Below are positions 20,542-29,157 of a stretch of DNA of 64,000 bases, piece by piece. This stretch comes from SZUA-442 sp963759175 (GTDB lineage: Bacteria > Actinomycetota > Acidimicrobiia > Spongiisociales > UBA5794): contig CAVWXP010000009.1 of the NCBI GenBank assembly GCA_963759175.1, positions 25,852 through 89,851 of the forward strand, read 5' to 3'. The notes under the pieces are model-generated. The model did not search any database. It was not told the DNA's origin and was given only the letters and a program-made list of their open reading frames with translations. A program made the position numbers and the translations under genes. Numbering within the stretch: the stretch's first letter is position 1; every line of letters begins with the position of its first letter.

Positions 20542-21161
20542 CAGCCCTCGAGCATTTCAACGACCTCGCCGTCGCCTCCGATGGCGAAGGTCCTCCCACA
20601 TGCGCTGCATGTCGTGTGGCTCGAGGTCGTCGGCGAACCACCGGGTCGGAGACGATGACCACAGCGGCATACGAACCCGATCGTGTGCGCCGGATTGCCG
20701 ACGACGAGGTGGAACGGGGCCACCGACTTGGTGACGACCGTGCCCATGCCGATCATCGCGAATCGTCCGACTTCCACGCCGGGTCCGATCACGGCGCTCG
20801 CCCCGATGGTCGCTCCTTCGCGGACGACGGTCGTCATCGTGTCGTCGTTCGGTTCCGACGATCGGAGGTTGGTGAGGTCGGGATCGGCGGCTCGGGGATA
20901 CATGTCGTTGGTGAACACCACATGGGCGCTCACCATCACGCCGCGTTCGATCGTGACGCCCGTGCAGAGGTACACCGAGGTGTTGAGCTTCACGAGGTCG
21001 CCGATCACCACCCCGGGCCCGATGTATGCCTTGTCACCGACGATGCACTTCGAGCCGATCCGCGCTCCCTTCCGGATGTGTGCGTTGTCCCACACCGATG
21101 TGTCGTCGCCGATGACGACGTCCGGCTCGACGATGGCACTCGGATGGACCTGCGAGCTCAT
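20541..21161 (-). CDS. Left-handed beta-helix acetyltransferase with C-terminal zinc ribbon (WbpD/WlbB-like)
   Basis: A 206-residue hexapeptide-repeat acyltransferase: I/V/A-rich hexads such as IVEPDVVIGDDTSVW and IGPGVEVGRFAMIGMGTVV form the beta-helix, and the loop HVVFTNDMYPRA is typical of WbpD/WlbB-type enzymes that acetylate the 3-amino group of UDP-sugars with acetyl-CoA. The last 40 residues contain CRCG and CSACG pairs, a probable zinc ribbon also seen in some relatives. It is coupled to the oxidoreductase upstream by a 4-base overlap. Substrate assignment is by family and context. Confidence 0.92.
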   Translation of the reverse strand: MSSQVHPSAIVEPDVVIGDDTSVWDNAHIRKGARIGSKCIVGDKAYIGPGVVIGDLVKLNTSVYLCTGVTIERGVMVSAHVVFTNDMYPRAADPDLTNLRSSEPNDDTMTTVVREGATIGASAVIGPGVEVGRFAMIGMGTVVTKSVAPFHLVVGNPAHTIGFVCRCGHRLRPGGSPTTSSHTTCSACGRTFAIGGDGEVVEMLEG

Positions 21162-22225
21162 CCGGCTCGCTCGGTGACTCGCCGGTCGGCAAGGTCGATG
21201 GCGATGGCGCGTGCTACCTCTGCTGGCTCGGTCACCTCGACCCAGGCCCTCGACGAAATGGCGTCGTATGCGGCGTGGATGACGGCTACCGAGGCGAGCG
21301 CATCACCGGTGGAGATGCGCATCGGCTCAGCGCCGATCCGCGCCGCCGCGACGTTCTCGAGGTTGGCCCGCAGGGCGTCGAGTTTGTCGTACCCATCACC
21401 GAAGGCGACCCAGTCGTCGCCGTTCCTGCGATAGCGCGATCCGGCCCACCCGACATCGATCGTCCCGTGCGTGCCCTGGACGGTCACGTACGACGGGTTG
21501 TGCGGGGCCATGGACCACGACACCGTGATCGTTGCAATGGCGTGGTCCCTTGTCTCCGCGAGGATCACACCCGTGTCCTCGACGCGGAGCGGGGCACCCG
21601 ATACCCCCTGCATCGCACTCACCCTGCGAATCGGCCCGACGAGGTACCGCACGATGTCGACGGCATGAGTGCCGTTGTCGATCAGCACTCCGCCGCCGGA
21701 GACCTCGGGAACGGAGTTCCATCGACCGGCCATGTCGACATGGCTCGCGAACAGGACATCGACTGTGATCGGGTCCCCGATGGCTCCGGATTCGATGAGG
21801 TCCCTGGCGATCGCGAGGTCGGCGACGTACCGGAACTTCGAAGCCATGGCGAGCAGCTTGCCATGCTTCTGGGCGGCCGTGAACATCCGGAGTGCTCCTG
21901 CCATGTCGAGGGCGAATGGCTTCTCACACAGTACGTCGACGCCGGCCTCCAATGCAGCCTCGGCATGGCGGACATGCTGGCTCGGTGGCGTGGAGACGAC
22001 GACCATGTCGCAGATGCCGGCGCCGAGCATCCCATCGATGGTGTCGAAGGCGACCAGTCGCGTGGCCTGCGATGCTGCCACGGCCTTGGCTGGATCCACG
22101 TCGCACACGGCGACGCAATCGATAGTGTCCGATCGGTCAGCGGCCTCCCGATAGGCCGACCCGATCCCTCCGAGGCCGATGATCCCGAGCCTGGCCGGCT
22201 CCCTGGTCGTGACGTCCCGCGTCAC
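21158..22225 (-). CDS. Gfo/Idh/MocA family NAD(P)-dependent oxidoreductase
   Basis: A 355-residue sugar dehydrogenase. It shows the Rossmann motif IIGLGGIGSAYREA and the catalytic CEKPFA, plus GGGVLIDNGTHAVDIVRYLVG, typical of the second domain. Together with the aminotransferase and acetyltransferase in the same coupled unit it would oxidise C3 of a UDP-sugar before transamination, as WbpB/WlbA do; this is inference from order. It overlaps both neighbours by four bases. Confidence 0.93.
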   Translation of the reverse strand: MTRDVTTREPARLGIIGLGGIGSAYREAADRSDTIDCVAVCDVDPAKAVAASQATRLVAFDTIDGMLGAGICDMVVVSTPPSQHVRHAEAALEAGVDVLCEKPFALDMAGALRMFTAAQKHGKLLAMASKFRYVADLAIARDLIESGAIGDPITVDVLFASHVDMAGRWNSVPEVSGGGVLIDNGTHAVDIVRYLVGPIRRVSAMQGVSGAPLRVEDTGVILAETRDHAIATITVSWSMAPHNPSYVTVQGTHGTIDVGWAGSRYRRNGDDWVAFGDGYDKLDALRANLENVAAARIGAEPMRISTGDALASVAVIHAAYDAISSRAWVEVTEPAEVARAIAIDLADRRVTERAG

Positions 22226-23481
22226 GATGCTGCGGCCCTGGCGAGGGCCTCACCGAGGTACGCGAGGTGTCGGTCCTCGTAGCGCTCGTTGAACGGCAGA
22301 ACAAGCATCGAGGCGAGAGCCTCGTAGGTACCGGGGAAGCGGTCGCGCCCGTAGTCGACAGCCTCGGGGGCTGCGAGCGTGAACGGCCATCTGCTGGCCC
22401 CAAAGGTCCGCTGCTTCGTGAAAACAGCGCACTCGAAGGCAGGCTTGCGCACGTATCGAGGTGCCGAGGCGACGTCATAGTGCCGAAGTGATGCCGCCAC
22501 CCGGTCGGGACCGCCCTCGATCACCGTGGGATCCACCCGTACCGCGTATCGCCAGTACGAGTGGACGGCGCCCGATGCCACGACCGGAGGGGCCAGCCCG
22601 GGTATCGACCCGATCGCCGAGTCGAGTTGGTTGGCGCTTTCGATCCGCCGCTCTACGACTGCCTTCAGACGCTCCAACTGCGCGAGGCCGACCGCACCTT
22701 GGAGTTCGGACAGGCGGTAGTTGGGAGCGAGGAACTCATGGTCGGGATCGGCCTCGCCGTACGGCCAGGCCTTGTTGACGAAGAGGCGGATCCGACGGGC
22801 CAAGCCATCGTCAGCCGTGGCGACGAGCCCTCCCTCACCGGTGGTGATGTGTTTGCCCTGCTGGAGGCTGAAGCATCCGATATCGCCGATCGTCCCCACG
22901 GCTCGACCGCTGACCATTGCGCCGAACGCCTGGGCGGCGTCCTCGATGACGGCGATGCCACGTGGTCGTGCGAGGGCCACGATGGCTTCGACGTCGGCCG
23001 GATTGCCGAAGAGATGCGTGACGATGATCGCCTTCGTGCGTTGAGTCATGCGAGAACCCACCGTGGCGGCCGTCACATTGCCCGTCGTCGGATCCACGTC
23101 GGCGAACACGGGGATTGCTCCCTGGTACAGGATGGGGGCAAGCGCACCCATGTCGGTGATCGGTGTCGTGATCACCTCATCGCCGGGCTCCGGGTCGACG
23201 GCCGCGATCGCCGTGTGCACCGCAGCGGTGCCAGACGAACATGCGGTCACATGGGCTGTGCCGAGTGCTTCAGCGAAGACCTCCTCGAGGGTGCGCACGA
23301 ACGAACCCTTCGTGGAGGTGAGGGTCCCGCTGCGCATGACGTCGGCGAGGTAGTCCAGCTCGGCGGCGCCGAATGTCCTACCCGAGGCATCCTGATCCGA
23401 CGGGAGGGGCAGGACGCCATCCACCGCCCCGACGTCGATCTCCACCGAAGCTGCCTTCGACATCGCGTCAATCCCCATCAT
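22222..23481 (-). CDS. DegT/DnrJ/EryC1/StrS family sugar aminotransferase
   Basis: A PLP-dependent aminotransferase of 419 residues. The PLP lysine lies in CFSLQQGKHITTGEGG; CSSGTAAVHTAI binds the cofactor phosphate, and VIEDAAQAFGA carries the aspartate that pairs with the pyridine nitrogen. It installs an amino group on a keto sugar nucleotide, probably the one formed by the next gene. It opens the coupled set aminotransferase, oxidoreductase, acetyltransferase, FAD enzyme, deacetylase. Alternative start MSKAASVEID at 23463. Confidence 0.94.
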   Translation of the reverse strand: MMGIDAMSKAASVEIDVGAVDGVLPLPSDQDASGRTFGAAELDYLADVMRSGTLTSTKGSFVRTLEEVFAEALGTAHVTACSSGTAAVHTAIAAVDPEPGDEVITTPITDMGALAPILYQGAIPVFADVDPTTGNVTAATVGSRMTQRTKAIIVTHLFGNPADVEAIVALARPRGIAVIEDAAQAFGAMVSGRAVGTIGDIGCFSLQQGKHITTGEGGLVATADDGLARRIRLFVNKAWPYGEADPDHEFLAPNYRLSELQGAVGLAQLERLKAVVERRIESANQLDSAIGSIPGLAPPVVASGAVHSYWRYAVRVDPTVIEGGPDRVAASLRHYDVASAPRYVRKPAFECAVFTKQRTFGASRWPFTLAAPEAVDYGRDRFPGTYEALASMLVLPFNERYEDRHLAYLGEALARAAAS

Positions 23482-23554
23482 GCACCCCCGGCGCCATCGC
23501 CCGAATCATCGTTCGTCTGCCCAGATCATCGTATGTGATTCCACTCGGCCACGG

Positions 23555-24877
23555 TTAGTCAATGTCCTCGCGCACAGAGTGACCAGTCATCGGGTCCGGC
23601 AGACGGGCAACGATGACGGCGGTCAGCACGAAGGCGATCGAGAGGCTGAGTCCGGTGAGTCCCGGACCGAGGAGTCGCACGAGCCTCTCCGAGTCGGTCA
23701 GCGCGGCGATGACCTGGTCGATGCGGAACGGATTGAAGGACGCGAACATCACGAGGCCGAGCAACGACCACCGCAATGGCCTCGATACGGACCCACCGGC
23801 GAAGTCCGGACGTGTCAGCAACACGGCAGGGAGGAGGAGGAGCAGGAGGTCGTAGAACGAGTGGTACACACCGAGCAGGGTCGCAAGCACGATCAGCACG
23901 ATGGTGGCGTCCCGATGGGTCGCGCCCCATACGGTGTTCCGGCGAACCCACAATACGGCAGCACCGGCCGCGATCAGTGCGACACCGATCGCAACCTCGC
24001 CGACCCCCGAAGGGACGAGTCCGGTGACCATGGCGATCGTTGCCGCGAGGTCCACTCGACCTGTCGTCGTTTCGAGCGAGACCCATTCCGATGCCGCGCT
24101 GAACGCGGCGTTGTCAGAGAGCGTGGCGACGAGTTCGCCGATACCGCCGGACCACACGATGAACGGCACCATGAGAACCGCTGAGAGGATGAAGGCCGCT
24201 GCCGATCCCACGACGGCACGACGCCAACGTCCCGATGCCGCGAGGAGGGCAGCGACCGGAAGCCCGAACGACGGCTTGATGAGGGCCACGAACACCCCGA
24301 TCGAACCGGGGGCGGTGCGAACCGCTGTGATAGCGAGATAGGCGCCAGCGATGAACACGATCGACGACTGCCCCGAGAAGAGGAGGTTCCTCCCCCCGTT
24401 GCTGAGGATCGCGAGCCCGGATACGGCCAGCACGGCGACGGGGCGGATGGGGTACCGCGCCAGGGACAGCACCCAAGCCGACAACGCCACGATGGCAAGG
24501 AGGCTCACGGCCGTCATGGCCGTCGCCGCCGTCGGGAACGCAACGAGCTGGAACGGGAAGTGCAGGATGAGGTATGTCGGTGGCAGGAGCGAGAACTCCT
24601 GGGCGACGGGATACGCGGCGAAGTATGCAGCGACGTCGTACGGGACGAGTCCGTCGAGGACGGCTCGCACGGAATAGAAGCTCGCATCGCGGAAGTCCCA
24701 CAGCGATCCGCCCGGTGCGGTCAGATCAGCTTCGAGGTTGACGACGATCGTTCTCGTCGCAATGGCCACGGCGACGGCGAACACCACGATGGCGCCAAGC
24801 CAACCGAGGACGCGTCGTGCGGCCCTGCTCTCCGGGCTGAGCTCGCCGGATGGGCTGCCTTCCCCGACTGACGGCAT
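23555..24877 (-). CDS. GT87 family polyprenyl-phosphate-dependent mannosyltransferase-like membrane protein
   Basis: A GT-C fold integral membrane protein of 440 residues with about 10-11 TM helices. Family marks include LWDFRDASFYSVRAVLDGLVPYD near residue 60 (the acidic loop after TM1), LFSGQSSIVFIAG, VALIKPSFGLPVAALL and YHSFYDLLLLLLPAVLL. It transfers a sugar, often mannose, from a polyprenyl-phosphate donor outside the membrane. Its ATG lies four bases after the corrected stop (24882) of the PIG-L protein gene. Confidence 0.9.
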   Translation of the reverse strand: MPSVGEGSPSGELSPESRAARRVLGWLGAIVVFAVAVAIATRTIVVNLEADLTAPGGSLWDFRDASFYSVRAVLDGLVPYDVAAYFAAYPVAQEFSLLPPTYLILHFPFQLVAFPTAATAMTAVSLLAIVALSAWVLSLARYPIRPVAVLAVSGLAILSNGGRNLLFSGQSSIVFIAGAYLAITAVRTAPGSIGVFVALIKPSFGLPVAALLAASGRWRRAVVGSAAAFILSAVLMVPFIVWSGGIGELVATLSDNAAFSAASEWVSLETTTGRVDLAATIAMVTGLVPSGVGEVAIGVALIAAGAAVLWVRRNTVWGATHRDATIVLIVLATLLGVYHSFYDLLLLLLPAVLLTRPDFAGGSVSRPLRWSLLGLVMFASFNPFRIDQVIAALTDSERLVRLLGPGLTGLSLSIAFVLTAVIVARLPDPMTGHSVREDID

Positions 24878-24881
24878 TGGG

Positions 24882-27250
24882 CTATCCGATGCGGCCCGAG
24901 ATGGGGAGCCACGACGACCCCACCTGGGCAGGAACGAACTCGATTGTCCGCATTCCCCGCCGTATTCGTGAACCGGAAATACATCGTCACCTGCGACGGA
25001 CGGAACAACGCAGGCGAGAACACCCCATCACCATTCCAATCCCCCGCAATCAACCGATCATCAGGATTCCCGAAAATGAACGACGCATCCGCATTCCCCT
25101 GCGAATGCGAGTTCCGGAAATACACCAGACCCGTCGACTCACGATGCAACCCAACCGTCTCGACACCATCACCATCGAAATCACCCACAAACGGCTTGTC
25201 ACCAGGATTCCCGAACACATACGAGAACTCCGCAGCACCCAAACCGCCACCATCGGTACCCAACTCATTGATGATGTAGAACGTCTGATTCGACGGCCGA
25301 TAGATCGAGATGGTGTCGCAGCCGTTCCCGTCGAAGTCCCCCGCAATCGGGATATCACCCGGATTCCCGAAGAAGAACGAGATATCAGCAGGACCCTGCG
25401 TATTCGTCTGCCTCAGATACACGAACCCATCCGACTGGCGATACAACCCGGGCGTCTCCACACCATCGCAGTCCCAGTCACCGAACACCGGCGTGTCACC
25501 GGGGTTGCCGAAGAAGAAGCTATTCACGACGGCTCCGTCGCCGTCATAGAGGAACCAACGTCCCTGGGTGACGTCAACGAGCCCGGTCGTGTGAACGGCA
25601 GACGCGATGGTCAGCTTCACGGTGGCGACGGTCGACAGCTTGCCGCCGGCATCCTTGGCCCGGTACGTGAACGAATCCGACGTCGTCTCCGACCCGTCAT
25701 GGGTATACGTGAACGACCCATCCGCATTCAACGTCACCGACCCATTCGCCGGATCCGAGACCTTCACCGCCGTCACACCGCCACCCTCGGGATCAGAATC
25801 GTTCCCCAACACGCCCGGCGCCACGCGCGCCACGATGCCACCCCGCACGACGGCATAGGGGCCGTCGTCGACCGCGATCGGACTGTCGTTGACGGGCGTC
25901 ACCGCGATCGACACCGTTGCCATCGAGCCGTCGAGCCCTCCTTGCACCGGTCGATACGTGAACGAATCCGACGTCGTCTCCGACCCGTCATGGGTGTACG
26001 TGAACGACCCATTCGCATTCACCGTCACCGATCCGTGTGCAGGATCCGAGAGCTTGACGGCCGTCATGGCTCCCCCCACGGTGCCCTCGTCGTCGTTCGA
26101 GAGGACCCCCGGTGCACCGACCACGCGTGTGGCTCCCTCCGCCACCGTGTAGGTGTCGCCGACACCTACCGGGGCGGTCGGCGGCGATCCGTACGACGTC
26201 GCCCAGAAGATCTCGTCTCTGTGGGCGAATCGACGGATGAATCCTCCGTCGAGGTCGGCCTGCGAGGCGTGGGCCTCGATTGCCCGGTACTTGAGGTTCT
26301 GACCGAGATTCGGATCCTGCATCGATGCCGGGACGATGTAGCTGTCCCGATCGTCCCATGCAACGACACATCCCGGACACGTCTCGGACCAAGATGAGGT
26401 GGATGCACAATCCTCGTCGATCGGAACCGTGGGGTCCGCTGCGTCCGGCCACTGGACGACGCACGGTCCATTGGCGATGTGGACGATGGTCGTGTGCAGC
26501 GTTGCGCGATACGGATTGACTCCGCCACTGGTCGCGTCGACGAGGTCCTCCAGAGCTGTCGCCACGACCGCCCATGTCGCGAAGTGATCAGGGTGACGCT
26601 CATCCTCACCTGTAGTGAAGATGTGGTCCGGCCGATACGTCGAAAGCAGGGCGTAGATGTCGTCGTAGAGATCGCTGTTCTCCTTGAACCCACCGTTGTA
26701 CTGGCCGTGCTGCTCACCGACTCCATTCCGGTAGTCGAACCAGTCAGTGCCACCGAGGCCGTTGCCCACGAATCCATACGTCTCGGTGCGCGACGTGTGT
26801 TGAAGTGTGGAGTTGTTCCACACGCTCCCAACGTCGCCGTCGGGGTATCCAAGGAAGATCAGACGGTTCTCATCGAACGTGCCACCCTGGATGAGACTCT
26901 GTGCGGCGATGGCCTCGAGCTGGCGGGTCTCAGGGTATGTCAGGGTCGGCAGATCCGCAGTACGCGGTGTCGGCATCCGAATCCAGCGTCTCGCAGTAGT
27001 CGCCGTTGGTGATGTAGGCGATCCGCACGTCCGAGGCACGCGAGATGATGCCCGCCGCCGTGATCACGTCGTCGTCCGGATGCGGGGCGATCACGAGGAT
27101 CGAGTCGTTGTCGAAGTCGACGGTTGCGGCCGACGCTCCATGGGTCGTGAACGCCGTCAGCGCGGCGACCGCACATGCGATCGCCGCGCCGTAGACGGCC
27201 ATTCTCGTGGTGCGTCGAGCCACCAGTCGATGGTGTTCTCGAGTTGTCAC
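24882..27250 (-). pseudogene. Secreted PIG-L (LmbE-like) deacetylase with VCBS domains and FGNPGD-type module, frameshifted
   Basis: GTG 27250 is preceded by AGGAG at good spacing. A signal peptide (MAVYGAAIACAVAALTAF ... ASA) leads into a PIG-L/LmbE domain with the zinc motif APHPDDD and ERHPDHFAT. Two VCBS-like domains (GVLGNDSDPEGGG) and the four-repeat module follow. This architecture implies an exported N-acetylglucosaminyl deacetylase-type hydrolase acting on extracellular glycan. A shift near 26950 separates the N-terminus (AYCGSAD) from DLPTLTYPETRQ; an extra base near 24941 replaces the last 17 or so residues and makes the raw frame run to 24721, into the GT87 gene. With that base removed, the protein ends at 24882 with LPISGRIG. 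Confidence 0.87.
24888..25463 (-). repeat. Dispersed repeat, copy C (partial, about 576 bp)
   Basis: Near-identical to copies A (4963) and B (14491) but with a diverged patch at about 25306-25335, where the sequence resembles the M15-protein version instead, and a one-base insertion near 24941. Identity fades after 25463. The mosaic pattern suggests gene conversion between copies. Confidence 0.9.
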
Positions 27251-27257
27251 AGGCTCC

Positions 27258-28280
27258 TCAGGACAGGATGCTTGCGTGCACAGCCGGATTGAGGTTGTAC
27301 TCGATGGCCTCGGTGAACGTCTGGACCTTGCCGCGTTTCGGCTCCCAGCCCAGCGACTGAAGCTTCGAGATGTCCGGCGGAACCCGGTCCATGTCCTCGT
27401 AGCCCTTGCCGTAGAAATCCTCACCGGAGATCTCGATCAGTTCGTTGACGGGCGCAGCACCGGTGAGCTCCTCGTACAGCTCGGTCATGAGCGCCGCGAG
27501 CTCGCGGATCGACATGTCCGTCTCGGGATTGCCGATGTTGTAGATCTGGTTCGACGCCCTCGGGTCGGCCACGAGAATCGAGAACGCATCGGATGCGTCA
27601 TCGATGTGGGTGAAGCTCCGACGCTGCTCCCCGCCGTCGACGAGGTACATCGGTCCACCCGTGATCAACGCCGACATGAAGTGGGCGAACACCCTCGGGC
27701 CTCCAACGGTTCCTGCCTCGACGAGGTAGTCGAATCGGGGACCGACGAAGTTGAACGGGCGAATGATCGTGTAGTCGAGGTCGCCGCGGAGGCCATGTGC
27801 ATGCAGGATCCGCTCCAGGAACTGCTTACCCGCCGCATAGATCCACCGCTGCTTCGATGTCGGACCCATGATGAGGTCGGACGTGTCCTCGTTGTATGCG
27901 CCATCACGACCGGACTTCCCGTAGACCTCCGAGGTCGAGTACTGGATCAGCCGCTTGCCGTGCTTGACGCACATGTTGGTGATGGTGATGTTCTCGAAGA
28001 AGTTCAGCTGCACGACGTCGAGCGGAGACTGGACGTAGATGCTCGGGTTGGCGTACGCCACGAGGTCGACGACGACATCGGTGGCCTTGACGAGCTCCTC
28101 GAGCTCATCGTGGGCGGCGGTGATGTCCATGTCGATGTACGTGAAGTTCGGACCCTCGATGCCCGCGAGCTTCGATGAGGTCTGATCCACCCCGATGACT
28201 TCATGTTCCCCGCGTACGATCAGATGACCGACGAGGTTGGAACCGATGAAGCCCCCGGCCCCTATCAGCAACAGTTTCAC
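27258..28280 (-). CDS. NAD-dependent epimerase/decarboxylase, ArnA C-terminal domain-like
   Basis: An extended short-chain dehydrogenase of about 340 residues. It has LLIGAGGFIGSNLVGHL, STSEVYGK, WIYAAGKQFLERI (catalytic Y and K), VDGGEQRRSFTHIDDA and YGKGYEDMDRVPPDISK, which together closely follow the UDP-glucuronate decarboxylase domain of ArnA and related UDP-xylose-type synthases. I choose GTG 28280 because AAGGAG precedes it by five bases; the frame also opens at 28319. It could use UDP-glucuronate from the dehydrogenase at 8626. It sits 7 bases before the PIG-L gene. Confidence 0.92.
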   Translation of the reverse strand: MKLLLIGAGGFIGSNLVGHLIVRGEHEVIGVDQTSSKLAGIEGPNFTYIDMDITAAHDELEELVKATDVVVDLVAYANPSIYVQSPLDVVQLNFFENITITNMCVKHGKRLIQYSTSEVYGKSGRDGAYNEDTSDLIMGPTSKQRWIYAAGKQFLERILHAHGLRGDLDYTIIRPFNFVGPRFDYLVEAGTVGGPRVFAHFMSALITGGPMYLVDGGEQRRSFTHIDDASDAFSILVADPRASNQIYNIGNPETDMSIRELAALMTELYEELTGAAPVNELIEISGEDFYGKGYEDMDRVPPDISKLQSLGWEPKRGKVQTFTEAIEYNLNPAVHASILS

Positions 28281-28356
28281 GACTACTCCTTGTGTTCGTG
28301 TATACGGTGACTCGTGCAAGCGGCTCCAGCCGCCGTGAACTCGTTCCTGGCCCTAC

Positions 28357-29052
28357 TCAGTGTCCCTTGTTCGATCCCAGCATCGCCTTCGGCGTCCTGG
28401 CGACGATCTTCAGATCCTGCACCAGGCTGACATCGTCGACATATGCGACATCGATGTGCGTGGCCTCATGCATGGGAACGTCACCGCGTGCCGACACCTG
28501 CCAGAGACCGGTCAGTCCCGGCTTGACCTCGTGGCGCCGATGCTGCCACGGCTCGTAGCGTTCGACGATGCTCGGGAGTTCCGGCCTGGGACCGATGAGG
28601 CTCATGTGGCCGAAGGCAAGGTTCCAGAACTGGGGGATCTCGTCGAGGGACCACTTGCGGAGAAACCGCCCGAGATCGGTGTGACGGGGATCATCCATCG
28701 ACTTGTGGTTGACCCGACGTTCCTGACCATCGAAGGACACCACATCACCGCGACGATCCGGCATCATCGTGCGGAACTTGTAGACCGTGAACGGGCGACC
28801 GAATCGACCGACACGCTCCTGTGTGAAGACGGCGGGTCGTCCCATCTGCCACCAGATGAGTGGAACGATGACCGCAACGAGTGGCAGCGTCAGGATCGTG
28901 AGGATGACACCAGCCAGCCGATCGACGACGGGTTTGCCGAATCGCTCGTAGACCCCTGGTGAATGGGTGTCGGGAACGGCGCGGAGTCGGGCGCGTTCGT
29001 CAATGTTCTGCCCGATGTCGAGCGCCTCAGCGCTCCGCTCGCGCTTGGCCAC
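28357..29052 (-). CDS. Priming sugar transferase (polyprenyl-phosphate hexose-1-phosphate transferase, WcaJ/PglC-type core)
   Basis: Starts polymer synthesis by moving a sugar-1-phosphate onto undecaprenyl phosphate at the inner membrane. The 231-residue protein has one membrane segment (GVILTILTLPLVAVIVPLIWW) followed by the catalytic core: FTQERVGRFGRPFTVYKFRTM, LRKWSLDEIPQFWNL, MSLIGPRPELP and PGLTGLWQVSARGD. It lacks the N-terminal multi-TM part found in the second priming enzyme at 56586. GTG 29052 has AAGGAAGG upstream and lies 25 bases from the predicted transcription start; the frame opens at 29112 but would include the promoter. Confidence 0.94.
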   Translation of the reverse strand: MAKRERSAEALDIGQNIDERARLRAVPDTHSPGVYERFGKPVVDRLAGVILTILTLPLVAVIVPLIWWQMGRPAVFTQERVGRFGRPFTVYKFRTMMPDRRGDVVSFDGQERRVNHKSMDDPRHTDLGRFLRKWSLDEIPQFWNLAFGHMSLIGPRPELPSIVERYEPWQHRRHEVKPGLTGLWQVSARGDVPMHEATHIDVAYVDDVSLVQDLKIVARTPKAMLGSNKGH

Positions 29053-29084
29053 GAGGGTACCTTCCTTAGATCCGCCTGCCACGA

Positions 29085-29112
29085 AGTATATGGCTGCCCT
29101 TGAGTGCCACAA
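29085..29112 (-). promoter_or_regulatory. Putative sigma-70 type promoter of the priming transferase operon
   Basis: On the minus strand TTGTGG (29112-29107), a 16-base spacer, then TATACT (29090-29085), five of six bases matching the -10 consensus. Predicted start near 29078 leaves a short leader containing AAGGAAGG before GTG 29052. It follows the rmlD stop at 29158 by about 45 bases, so it separates two operons. Confidence 0.6.
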
Positions 29113-29157
29113 GAGGCAACTCGTTCGACGCAGAGTAACTAGTCCGCTACTCCACGT

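Noticed and set aside
4957..27250. Insertion sequence or transposon to explain the dispersed 705-bp copies
   Set aside because: No transposase, terminal inverted repeats or target duplications are visible; the copies are coding modules that end at domain borders.
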